The notes under the pieces are model-generated. The model saw only the letters and a list, made by a program, of their open reading frames with translations, was not told the origin of the DNA and did no database searches. Position numbers and translations under genes: made by a program. From Alnus glutinosa (lineage: Eukaryota > Streptophyta > Magnoliopsida > Fagales > Betulaceae), in contig NC_084891.1 of the NCBI RefSeq assembly GCF_958979055.1, positions 25,009,501-25,073,500 on the forward strand: a DNA stretch of 64,000 bases, read 5' to 3'. This document shows, piece by piece, positions 36,485 through 46,909 of the stretch (positions are counted from its first letter, which is position 1; every line of letters begins with the position of its first letter).

Positions 36485-37700
36485 GGAATTTTTCTCCTTG
36501 GACGATCATATGCTCCTCGTCATTTTATCATTTGAAACAAATCTAATTTACAATTGTTTTTACAAACCTAAATCTAAAAGATCATCAAACAAGAAATTAC
36601 TATCCCTATGATGCATGGATTCGACTACCCTATCATATGAATACAATATCATGTGGCACCATTAAGATAGACAAGCATTTAACATGCTTTGAATTTCATA
36701 AGAGCATATGAACCAATGTTTGTTAAAAAAAAAAAAAAGGTTAAATACATTTTACCCCCCCTAAACAAACAGTCATTTTCAAAGTAGTCTTATAAACTGA
36801 CAGATGTGATATTTCGATACACTACCATTTTGTTGCAATTAACCCCTCCATAAATTACACGTTGAAGGAAAACTTGAATTCATGCAGTTCATGCAATGGC
36901 GTTAGGATGCATAATTAGTCCCGTTAGGATGCCTCTATGGTTTCTCGTGTCTTAGAAGTAAATTTATTGAGGCCTCAGGACGAGTTGTTGATAACTTTGT
37001 GGATGGAGCTCTTTGAAAGTCTTCGCATCAATATGTCTTGTTGAAACCATTGCTGACGACACATTCTGTAAGTATTCTGAACCAGCTACGACCGAACAGC
37101 TTGTTGATGCTCTTGCTAACGGTATGCTCTCAGTGGCTCTTCTAACCAATCACGTCATGATGGCTAGCTGACGCCAATTGCTAACGAGGCTTTTTGGAGT
37201 ACTTCTAGAATAGTCACTTCAGGATGCCTTTGTTGTCACAATTGTTGCCGCCAGTATAAATCTTCACTTTATCAATTCTAGATGAAAACCCCAAAACACC
37301 CAAGTGTAGACAAGACTTACAAATCTCGTTTTGATCACCAAATAAGTCAACATTAAAACCTATAACAAAATACAACTATAAACTAGTGTGGAAACAATCG
37401 TCTCTAACATAGAAGTATGATTATCCTAAGGCCTTGTCCCACCTCCCGAGCGACCCCCTTGACCTTTTGTAGGACAACTACGAAGTCTCCAACAAGTCTC
37501 TCAACATCTTGAGCTTCGTGTATGGAGAGTTGAATTCTCACTATGAGAAGTTACTGGACTCTCTATCCATTTTTTGTGAGAATCTAAGATCTGACTCATT
37601 TATGACATCTTGAATTTAGGCATCCAACCAATTAAATAGCTCCAATACATAACCAGGCTCAGCAATGTATGAAATATGAATGACTAAAACAAGCCAAGTC
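35948..37700. other. 3' flank of RLK-C and intergenic
   Basis: A run of 22 G at 36232-36253 is followed by a degenerate CTCCGCCTCTGC terminus at about 36315, suggesting another old hAT-type MITE. A run of 36 A lies at 36445-36480. A segment at 36018-36056 (attgtcctcccaaaggaagt) recurs diverged at about 39290, so the original flank was split by insertions. No gene is recognised. Confidence 0.5.
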
Positions 37701-37705
37701 ATATC

Positions 37706-38249
37706 TGTGACGTCCCACATCGCCTGGAAATGAGGATGTACTTATATGTATAAATGTACCATTTATGACACAACGCGTTTTAAAGCCGTGATGGTCATGA
37801 ACCTATCAGAACTCTGCAGTTAAGCGTGCTTCTGCGAGAGCAATCCCAGGATGGGTGACCTCCTGGGAAGTCTGATTTGGGGAGCCAAAAAAGCGGACAA
37901 TATTGTGTCATTGGGGGTGAGTCGTTACAAATGGTATTAGAGCCATTGACCAGCCTGAGATGGTGGGAGCGTGCACAAGCCCAATGAGGGACGCCAGCGG
38001 GGACGCTGGGTCCAAAGAGGGGGTGATTGTAACGTCCCACATCGCCTGGGAATGAGGATGTGCTTATATGTATAAATGTACTCTTTATGACACAACGCGT
38101 TTTAAAGCCGTGATGGTCATGAACCTATCAGAACTCTGCAGTTAAGCGTGCTTATGCGAGAGCAATCTCAGGATGGGTGATCTCCTGGAAAGTCTGATTT
38201 GGGAAGCCAAAAAACGAACAATATTGTGTCATTGGGGTGGGTCGTTACA
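37706..38249 (+). mobile_element. Complete Cassandra TRIM retrotransposon
   Basis: Two LTRs (37706-37929 and 38028-38249) start TGT(A/G)ACGTCCCACATCG and end GTCGTTACA. The 98-base interior starts with a primer-binding site for initiator tRNA-Met (tggtattagagc, one mismatch) and ends in a purine-rich tract (aaagaggggg). The 5-bp duplication ATATC flanks the element (37701-37705, 38250-38254). Both LTRs contain a 5S-rRNA-derived region, the hallmark of Cassandra. It has no proteins and depends on other elements to move. The two LTRs differ at roughly a dozen positions, so the insertion is not recent. Confidence 0.95.
37780..37890 (+). other. 5S-rRNA-derived promoter region in the left Cassandra LTR
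   Basis: It contains atcagaactctgcagttaag (box A region) and ggatgggtgacctcctggga (box C region) of plant 5S rRNA. It is not a 5S gene: the 5' part and 3' stem differ. In this TE family it can serve as an RNA polymerase III promoter. A second copy is in the right LTR (about 38102-38210), with changes in box C (gtgatctcctggaa). Confidence 0.85.
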
Positions 38250-38254
38250 ATATC

Positions 38255-38627
38255 ATATAATTAGTAGACATGAAGCAACAAGAAATATATTGGTTGCCCC
38301 TTTTCTTTTACATCACTGAACGACATGTCATTGAGGCTAGGTTGCTATGGCGCGTAAATCATTGCACTAAATTAATTAAGGACGTACGTGTCATTTTATC
38401 TACCATTGGACAACTTGTAGTTTACCTTGCACTAAACGACTTGCAGCCTAGCCGTCCCTTAATGACTTGCATTTTACACTCCACACAAAAAACTTCTTGT
38501 CATTTTTGCTCTATATAACACTTTCGTGGTCAATCACTTAAAAGCGCACCGTCATCACTGTAAAACACAAATGCTCGCCGAAATTACCCAAAACTCGCCT
38601 CATGAGTCCCGAGAGCCGATCGAGGCT
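38255..38627. other. Intergenic, no gene
   Basis: The sequence between the Cassandra element and the next MITE. An 82-residue frame is present without domain or codon evidence. Confidence 0.4.
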
Positions 38628-38630
38628 TTA

Positions 38631-38885
38631 GGGCATGTTTGGTAACATTTTTTTTTTATTATTATATTTTATTATTTTTGAAATACATGGTTAGGTTGTT
38701 TTGTTAAATTTAAATTTCATTCAACTTTTATTCAACTTTTTTTTTTAATAATTTTGTCTCATTGTTTTCTAAACCATCCAAACATAATTTTAAAGAATAA
38801 ATTATTTTGGTATTCACAATTTTAAATATAGTAAGGAATAGTATAATACAATAAAAAAAAAAAAATTGTACACCCAATCGTGCCC
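38631..38885. mobile_element. Tourist-like MITE, 255 bp, TSD TTA
   Basis: The left end gggcatgtttgg and the right end (inverse gggcacgattgg) are imperfect inverted repeats. TTA flanks both sides (38628-38630, 38886-38888). Non-coding and AT-rich. Confidence 0.65.
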
Positions 38886-38888
38886 TTA

Positions 38889-39890
38889 CCAAAAAAACGA
38901 AAGACACAAACATAGTACCCAATGCACACTACTTTCGGTTTCCGTTTTCTCCGCCGAGGCGAGGGAAACTCAGAACCACCGTGCTGACCACCTCCAGGGT
39001 ACACAAAGAAGACACTCTTGAGACCTCGAGCACAAATCCAATAGCTTCTATCACCTTGGCGTCAACATTTGGATGAGGAAGGGGTCTTCGATCGAGTTTA
39101 TGTTCTCTTATCATCACCGACAGACTCCTATCTCTTAGGATTTTAATGATTTGATACCAAAATGAAGAAAGTAGGGAAAAAAAAAAATACATATATCCCT
39201 CTCAATTTAGCACTCAATTAATTTATAATATTCATTCAAATTAAAAATTGTATTAATGTTTCCAAAACTACCCAAAATTTGCAATGTTCAAATTATTGTC
39301 ATCCCAAAGTGAGTTTTATGGTTCAAATATATATATAGAAAAATGAAAAGAAAAAAAAAAAGAAAAAAGAAAAAAAGAAAAGTAAATTACTAGACACGGA
39401 ACACAAAACTGCGCCATTGCGCCAACAGGCCAGCTTTATTTTTACAAAGTGGAGGCGTAGGAATGCGGCTCTCAGGCCAGACCTGCGTGGTTCTAAATGT
39501 AAAGGTTGGACACTTGGACCTGCCACATAATCCACCAAGTAGTTTCATGCAAACCCTTTTTGGTCATGGGCCTTCAATTCATTATGGGAACCTCTAGCTT
39601 ATTTGGGCCCGGCCCAAATTTAGGATGAGTGATGATCATGTCATCTTTTTTAAGCATATGACCCAAATGAAATATAAAGAAAAATATTATTTTAAGGGAG
39701 ATCAAGATTTTTCTTTTACCGAAGAACTAGGACCTTAAGGCTATGGAAATTGGAGAGAGACAAAATTCAGGAATCAATATTCTTTTTCTTTTTCTTTTTG
39801 CTTCAGAATAACCAGTTTCTTATATAAAATGGTCATTTTCTTAGTAATGAAGTTTACAACCAAATTGTAGGGTAGTGTCTACGTAAGAGG
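38889..39890. other. Intergenic, including the displaced 3' flank of the RLK-C unit
   Basis: From about 39400 to 39730 the sequence matches the 3' flanks of RLK-A and RLK-B (cacaaaactgc, then gtggttctaaatgtaaaggttgg). The stretch 38930-39150 has moderate GC but no recognised coding sequence. Confidence 0.5.
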
Positions 39891-39896
39891 GCCGAG

Positions 39897-40290
39897 AGAA
39901 TTCATGACAATGGCCTCTTCATAATTTTTTTAAATTTAACTTTCAAAATCTACTTTAAGGGTTTTAGTTAGTCACTTTTTTAAACTATCAAACAACAAAC
40001 TCTCTAAATATTTTTCTACTTTAGATAAATACTATTTTTTTATTATTCATAATAATATTGTCACATGGAGCAGTTTTATTTATTAAAAAAATAAAAAAAA
40101 TTGGCATGGTTTGTAAAAATTATTATTAAAAAAGATATAACATTGTCTTTTTGGCTCTTTAAATTCAAAGAGAAAATCTGACAAATGTTAAGTTTAACAT
40201 TTGCTAAAGAGTACGTTATTTGGACATTTTTGTAGTTTTTGTTAAAAATGTAAAAATAAATAAATTAAAAGAGTTCATTATGAGTGTTCT
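39897..40290. mobile_element. Second, diverged copy of the 29332 MITE family
   Basis: The left end gacaatggcctcttcataat and internal segments (aaactatcaaacaacaaact, gagaaaatct) match the element at 29332. The right end (gagttcattatgagtgttc) is its degenerate inverse. Exact ends and target duplication are unclear. Confidence 0.55.
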
Positions 40291-43200
40291 GAGATGGCCG
40301 GCAAGTACGTCCATGCAAAAGCATTTCTTATCCAATATAAAAGAGAAAATTTGCAAATCAATGGGGTATACGATCGCATGAGATATTGTTGTCCTGGTTA
40401 CCTTTATTCACTGCATTATCCTTTAATCTATATGGTCCATAAGCTTCTGGGTCAAAAAGAAACTTTCCAACTTTAAGAACTTTTTTCTGTGTCAAATACA
40501 TGTGATTTTCGTGGGCAACTTCCTAAAACTTACAAACGAAGAAATTAAAGAGAAGAAGTAAAAAAAAAAAAAAAAAGCAATAGCTAGAGCATGATGTGAA
40601 TTTGGCAAGCAAACGGATAGAAGTTGACTAACAACAGGATGGCAAGCCGGCTGGCATTGCATTGATCAAGGCCACGTTAAATTATTATAGAGTTTTGCTC
40701 TCATAACATGTTAAATCAACGCTAATTTATTTAAAAAAATTTAAACTGATAAAAATAAATAATTAATTTAACCATTTAATTTATATTCTAAAATGTTGTA
40801 TATATAAGTATGCATGTTAATTAGTTTGCCTCCAGTTAATTATAGTGAAAGATGTGGATTAATTATTGTAGGATTGGATGGAAAATTGAAGAATAAAAGG
40901 ATTAATGACGTATCAAGTAGAAGTGTAGGGACATAAATAATGGATGATTAAATATTACTCCCTATAATTAGGGTTCAAAAACTAATTTAATGGTCAGAGT
41001 CATGCATTCGTGGGGTGAAGAAGACTCCTTTTGTCTTCTGTCTTCTTATGGTTCTCCTTCTACTTTCTTTTGTTTGGAGAATGAGACTTTTGATGATTTG
41101 ATGGGGGCTACAGATCCCATACCTAATCCATTCCTTGAACCAGGATCAAAAAGGATCCATCCATTTTAGACATTTGAGGTAGATCGATATATAGTCCATG
41201 CACTTTAATATTTTCATGCATCTTCTTTACTCTTCAATCATTATCCCTACGAATTAAACACGTTAGTTTATTAATCATAATAAATTTGGATGGATGATAC
41301 CTATTCATTGCTTCTTGCAAGCTCCAACTTTTAATACACGGTTGAAGACTTCTCAAAGAAAATCATCAAATCATTAATTTCCAAAGAATACGTTACACTC
41401 GACCGAACAGACGCATCAATGGTGCGTTAATTCTTTATGATCTTCGGCCACAGGCCCACAGTCAAAGATCGAGTACTATTTATTTCTTGTTTACCAAGAA
41501 AAGAAAACAAGTCTATGTATCGTTTGAAGAGTACTATCCTTGAAAATAGCTGTATAAAACAGTCATGCAACGCACTCACATAATCAATATATAACTATAA
41601 ATTTGCATTTTGCCAGTGTGTTGTGTGTGTGTGTATGTATCCTTTGAAGCATAATATTAATCAACATTTTCTGTTCAATAATGGATTTAGGAAAACAAAA
41701 GAAAAGAATCACAAAATGTAAATTAATTGTATCTGTTTGTAATGGTCCCCGAGGCCTTATAATATCTGATGAGGATGATCATCGATCTATATATATATAT
41801 AGTGAGCCGTTAGCTAGCGTTGAGTCACAATACTAAGGACTCATTCACGTACACTAAGATTACGTTTGGTACATACTTGGAATGACTATTTCGTTAGAAA
41901 AAATAAATAACTTTTATTGAAAATAGAAAAAAGTGGAATGAAATTAAAATGAATAGTTATTCCTAAATTTTAGAAATAGTCATTCCCTCGTTAGCCATGA
42001 GAATGACTATTCCAAGGGTTAGAGTATAAGAATTGAAAAAAAAAAAAAAATAGAAAAAAGTTTTAGAGTATTTGTATGCTTTAACATCAAGGTTATTTAA
42101 TTGATTCTACATTCTTAATTCCATTCTTAATAAAGGCTACTCCTTGTTCCTAATGAAACAATCATTTCGCATACCAAACGTACCTTAAGAGTTGAGTAAT
42201 TTTAGTAGATTCTCTACTAAGAGTTAATATTTAATTGATTATTTTATAATATTTAATTTGTTGTCATTTAATAATTCTTATAATTAATCATTTTCTAAGA
42301 AACCAACTTTGTTTCTTTTTGTATATATGACCATTCCATTACTTCATAATTAATGTATCAAAAAATTTAATAAAGTCGATCTATATATTGATCATCATAA
42401 GAATATAAAGTCACTTATTGTTAAAAATATAATGAATTCATAAATTTGACAATTATATTGCAAATCTCAATCAATATGTAGGATACGTCTTTAATTTTCA
42501 ATGATGCTATTGATTACGTAACCCTTTTATATATATATATATAATATTATGAACTTCTATTCGCATTATAAAATTCCTCGATTGAATTTTATCTTTAAAT
42601 CTAGTTAGTAATTTTTTACTCTTTTTTTTTCTTTTCTTTTTTTTTATTAAATAATACTACTTTTCACACTCATAATTTTTTATATTTATTTTACACCTAC
42701 TAACGTAACGTATTTTAAGTGATTATCATTTTATTAATGAAGTGGCTAATATAAGTGTAAAGAGTATCATTATTCTAATTTATTTTCACTGTTATTCACT
42801 TCTTTCTCATGCCACTCCTTCCTTTTCGTATGTAATAGAGTTCAAAAATAAGTAAAGTAATTTTGATAAAGATCATCGATCTTAATTAAAATCGTCTATG
42901 TTTGAATTATTTAATTACTTGACAATCACAAATGCCAAGACGTACGTAGCTGGGATTTGATCAGTACTGCTGATCTCTAACACAATGACAAAATATTTTG
43001 CCACTGATTTTCAATTACAAGAAGACTAACTGGAGTTAACAAAATGGTTGAGCACGATTGGATCGATCGATGTTGAGATCGCTTAATTACCATTAATTAT
43101 TCTTATTTTTTTATTTTTGATGTTTAATTTGCTATATATGACTGGGAATTTATGAAAAATCCTGGCCGGCCAATCCACGTGGTCGATCACTACATATCAT

Positions 43201-43400
43201 AATTATCATTGGCCCTACGTACTTCACATAATTTTCTGTCGGTCTCAAAAAGGTAAAAGATTATGTAATCATGGCAGTAATTAATGATGAAGAAACAAGC
43301 ATATATGGCACTGATTGTCCAAGAAATATATATTTACATCGGTGCGCGCTAGCTTGGCTGCACTAGACTACAGAAATATGATGCTAATTAATTAGTAATT
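40291..43400. other. Long AT-rich intergenic region
   Basis: No gene is recognised. It contains one MITE (41859-42187) and short TA repeats near 41790 and 42530. Short open frames have no domain or coding bias. Confidence 0.5.
41859..42187. mobile_element. MITE with TACGTTTGGTA ends, about 330 bp
   Basis: The left end tacgtttggtacatacttgg is inverted at the right end (cgcataccaaacgtacc). Inner segments also pair (gaatgactatttcgttag with ctaatgaaacaatcatttcg). The target duplication is unclear, so the superfamily is unassigned. Confidence 0.55.
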
Positions 43401-43665
43401 ACCCCGGCCTTGAGCTTTCTACATATCATCAGTGGCCCTGACTTTACCACTAAATAACTTTAAAAAAAAAAAAGGACGTCTCCGACAAACTAAAAAGCAG
43501 ACCGTCAAATCTTTACGTCGTCCAACAACATGGGGTTTCATAATTAAAACAGCCACCTTGTTTTCCTCGAAAGCAAAAGCTGATGTTTTGAGTGAGCAGC
43601 CAATGTGTGGCATTCAGAAGTTTATTAGGGTTCGAAATAGTTTAGTTTCTTGACGGCTTCAAGGC

Positions 43666-44109
43666 TCATTGCGATTGCATGGTGAATGAAATGATCATGG
43701 ATAGATCCGAAAGTCTAGCCCTGAGAGCTATGGATTCGGATCTTAACAACTCATTATGCATCCGTACTACGTGACAGTGATGAAAAGCCGAGCCCAACTG
43801 GTTCTTCAGCTCGTCGTTTTCCGTTCTGAACCGGTTCACTTGGTCCTTGAGGTCCTCTAGATACCTCTTCTTTCGCCACCGGGACCGACGGGCTGATTCC
43901 CGGTTCGATTTCATGCGCCTGAGCTTCTTCTCATTATCAGTGTAAACCGCCCGGCTGGAGCCCTCCGAACCGGAGGTTGGACACACAGACACAGAGTCTC
44001 CGGATTGAATGAGATCTAGAGACAAGAGTTCTCGGAGTTCATCTGTGGCGAACCCGGTTTCCTCGAAAACCGGAAATTGAAACTCGACCGGTTCTTCGTA
44101 GAGAGCCAT
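43666..44109 (-). CDS. bZIP transcription factor, group S-like
   Basis: One exon of 147 residues without intron. The basic region spans about residues 60-82 with the invariant N69-x7-R77 (NRESARRSR) and is followed nine residues later by the zipper: L87, F94, L101, A108, V115, L122, L129. Small intronless bZIPs with a basic region near the middle are typical of plant group S, which bind ACGT-core elements as homo- or heterodimers in the nucleus. Trp78 stands where group S usually has Met (SRMRK). The N-terminal 55 residues are acidic and Ser-rich. I start at MALYEEP, not at the in-frame ATG 126 bases upstream, because a TATA-like box lies between them. No sucrose-control uORF is obvious in the short leader. 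Confidence 0.9.
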   Translation of the reverse strand: MALYEEPVEFQFPVFEETGFATDELRELLSLDLIQSGDSVSVCPTSGSEGSSRAVYTDNEKKLRRMKSNRESARRSRWRKKRYLEDLKDQVNRFRTENDELKNQLGSAFHHCHVVRMHNELLRSESIALRARLSDLSMIISFTMQSQ

Positions 44110-44188
44110 TGCTAAAAGGAGAGCTAAAAGAGTGAACCGGAAGGAGGAAGGGAAGGCAAAAGGGAATGTAGGAAGTGGAGGGACTGGG

Positions 44189-44197
44189 TATTTATGG
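44189..44197 (-). promoter_or_regulatory. TATA-like box of the bZIP gene
   Basis: On the - strand the sequence reads CCATAAATA about 80 bases upstream of the MALYEEP start codon. Transcription from it would begin downstream of the earlier in-frame ATG, which supports the shorter protein. Confidence 0.5.
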
Positions 44198-44239
44198 ACG
44201 ACTGGGAAGAGCAGATGCGGGGCCCATCTAAGCAAAAAA

Positions 44240-45300
44240 AAAAAATTGGAGAATGGAGGGCACTTTGGCTAATAACAATAAAATATGTTTTCCTTTGTCT
44301 GCTTCTTTTGGTGAGGGTGGTTTACTATACGTGAAACCTTTTTGAGATGGTGGTGGGGTAATTGTGCAGTTTTGGTGGGGGTCATCAGGTCAGGGAGAAG
44401 ATCAGGTTAGCTTAATCACGAAGAATCAAACAAATAAAGAATAGCTAGGGACTATAAAAAAAGCTGCCAGGCAAATAGCAGCCAAGTAAGTTCCTTTGCG
44501 GCCTGATAAGCTTGAAAGTTGAAACCACAAGGTGTCAAGGTGGGGGGATCGGAGGCCGCCTCCAAAGACAAGGGTTCAAAGCACATTGAGTTTTTTTGTG
44601 ATTGAAAGTGGCAACTTCAATGTTTAATAACCATGCATGAGTAAGCAAATTGTGAAAACTACGACTGTGAAGCATATATAATAAATAAAAGATAGTAAGA
44701 AAAATTTAGAGAACTCTGGCCGTCTCAAAGAAAACGACTATTAATTTTTTTTAGAAATGACAAAAAAAGAAAATTTAAAGATGGTTTTTGAAAATGGAAA
44801 CGATAGATTTTGGGCCAAAAAATGATATTATAATGTGTGGGTTGAAAAGAGCTTTTTGGATTAGGGTCTTATGCGCAATTCTCATACTCGCAACATTATT
44901 AAGTTATGTTCGACTCTAATTTTTTTTTTTATTAAGAAAAAACTCTATTTTGTTCGTTTAACACTGATACAAGCCTAAAAATGTAACGTTTTTACAATCT
45001 ACCTAAAAAGCTCTTCTTTTCCTACAATCTTTCTTTCACCAAAAAGTAAAAACACATTAATTTAGGCAGCCTAAATCTACTCGTCGCAGAGCCTAAGGCT
45101 TTATTTTGGTCTCATTTGACTCGGGTGAGACATCATTTACCAAACTAGAGGTTAATTTTCTTAGCTGGCCTTCACCTTTTCTAATCTCAACTCTATCTAC
45201 TTTAACACACCCACACGTACACATACACCATAAACAATATTACAAAAACCATAACTAAGCAAGCTTGTAACGTAATGAACCAAGGTAAAGGTTGAGAGTT
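44240..45300. other. Intergenic upstream of the bZIP gene
   Basis: This region includes the bZIP promoter side (44240-44600) and AT-rich sequence. No other gene is seen. Confidence 0.45.
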
Positions 45301-45880
45301 ACCTCTTTGAAACCAAGCTTGAAGTAAAAAATTTCCAAGAACTCATCTTCTCTCCCTCTCTCTCTTCTTCCCTCACTCTCTCTCTCTCTCTATGGTGGCC
45401 CTAGACGACCAAATGGTCGTTAGGGTTCCATCAAGGGGCTTTAAATAAGCCCTCCAACACATTTACAAATTTTGGATTTATCTAAATTGCATGCAGTTTG
45501 ACATCATTAGAATGATTCTTATGACGTTCGAACGCTAAGGTTTTTCATTTTATCCTACATGGTTTTCTCATCATACTGTTCGAACGATATCGCCCGAATA
45601 GTAGGGTTTCCTTTCATCCCACATGGCTTCTCGTCATACCATTCGAATGGTCTTCATATCGTTCGAACATTAGGGTTTTTCCTTTATCCTATGCGGCATC
45701 CTATGCATATCGTTTGAACAGTTCTTCTCCATCGTTGGAAAGGTCTTGACCAGATTTTACTAAGTGTTTTTCAAACCAATTTTTCTCAATTAATTTCCAA
45801 CTTAACTACTGACTCTTACTTTTCTCTTAAACATTTGTTAAGATGTTCCTAATCCTAGTACAAAATGGGGTATTACAATT
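45300..45880. repeat. Degenerate tandem repeat, possibly inside an LTR
   Basis: A unit of about 70 bases (gttcgaac..., tagggttt..., tttcatcc.acatgg) occurs about three times at 45520-45745 with considerable divergence. The stretch ends with ggggtattaca at about 45867-45877, resembling the 3' end of plant LTRs. A left TG end and target duplication were not found, so the LTR reading is only a possibility. Confidence 0.45.
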
Positions 45881-46329
45881 GTCATGCGTTAGAAAGTACC
45901 AGATTAGGGCCACATGTCAATCTATGGTTGTGCCATATGTCACTTCAAAAAAAAAAGGGTGGCTCGACAACACCTAGACGGTGCCACTTGTTGGCACTTG
46001 GTAGTGCAACGTGTCACTTCCCAAAAAAGAGAGAGAAAAAAAATATTTCTATGAATAGTGGAGTTTCAATTCATAGTAAAATTCCACAACTCTCCTTCCT
46101 TTGGCTCTAGATCCTAAAAAGAAATTTGTGAATATTAGTATATAGTGAAAAAAGAACGAAAAACTTTAAGAAATTCTTAGAAGAAGGGAGCTAGCCTGCA
46201 TAAAAGCTCAATGAAGTAACAGTTCTGCTTATTTTTCTTTAATTTATTTTTAATTTAAAGAAATTGTGTCCATTAAATATTTATTATGATAGTATATTAG
46301 AGGTTATGATGCTAAGATTTTATGTTGTC

Positions 46330-46908
46330 AAAGCTAGATCTACAAGACTCGGTTGGAATTTCTTCGACAAGAACCTTCCTGTTGCGGTCGCCGGCCTTCT
46401 CCGGTCATGGTGGTCATTCGACGAGTCCATGTGGCTCGCTCCTGTTAAGCGCGTGACCAGCACACGTCGGGGGTTATTTCTCTTTGGTCTTGCGCATGTG
46501 GGTCATTGTTTGCTTCTTCGGTCTCGAAAGGTGACAATCTGGACTCTTGAAGATCGACCAACGCAAAAAGGGCTCCCGGAGAAGGCGCGTGCTCTACACG
46601 TGTCGACTCCGGCGGCGGTTTTTCTGGTGCTTGTTTCCGGGGGTTTTCTATTTGTATTTGGTTGTATAATCTTATCTTTGATCACAGTCTACCGTAATGG
46701 TAGCTGCTTTAAGGTAGGTTTTTTCTCCACATATTCTTTTTCTCTAATCACTCCTATGGCCTTTGGGCTTTGTAGTTCTTCACCAATGGGCGTTTGTAGC
46801 CTTGCATTTGGTGCTTTGTTTTCTCTGTATTGGTTTCCAGAATGTATTACCTCTTTGGGGTGGATTCTCAGTAATAAAGACGACACTATGTTTCAAAAAA
46901 AAAAAAGA
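46330..46908 (+). mobile_element. Poly-A-tailed retroposed sequence of unknown source
   Basis: A GC-richer stretch ends with a polyadenylation-like signal (aataaag at about 46874) followed by an A-run at 46896-46907, as in a retroposed transcript or LINE 3' end. The long open frame across it (from 46264) has no recognisable domain, starts in unrelated AT-rich sequence and runs into the A-tail. I do not call it a gene. No flanking duplication was found. Confidence 0.45.
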
Positions 46909-46909
46909 A

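Noticed and set aside
37800-37890. Apparent 5S rRNA gene
   Set aside because: Only the central and 3' promoter part resembles 5S rRNA, and it lies inside both LTRs of a Cassandra element.
43432-43653. 73-residue frame beside the bZIP gene
   Set aside because: It overlaps the probable 3' region of the bZIP gene and contains an A-run; no conservation evidence.
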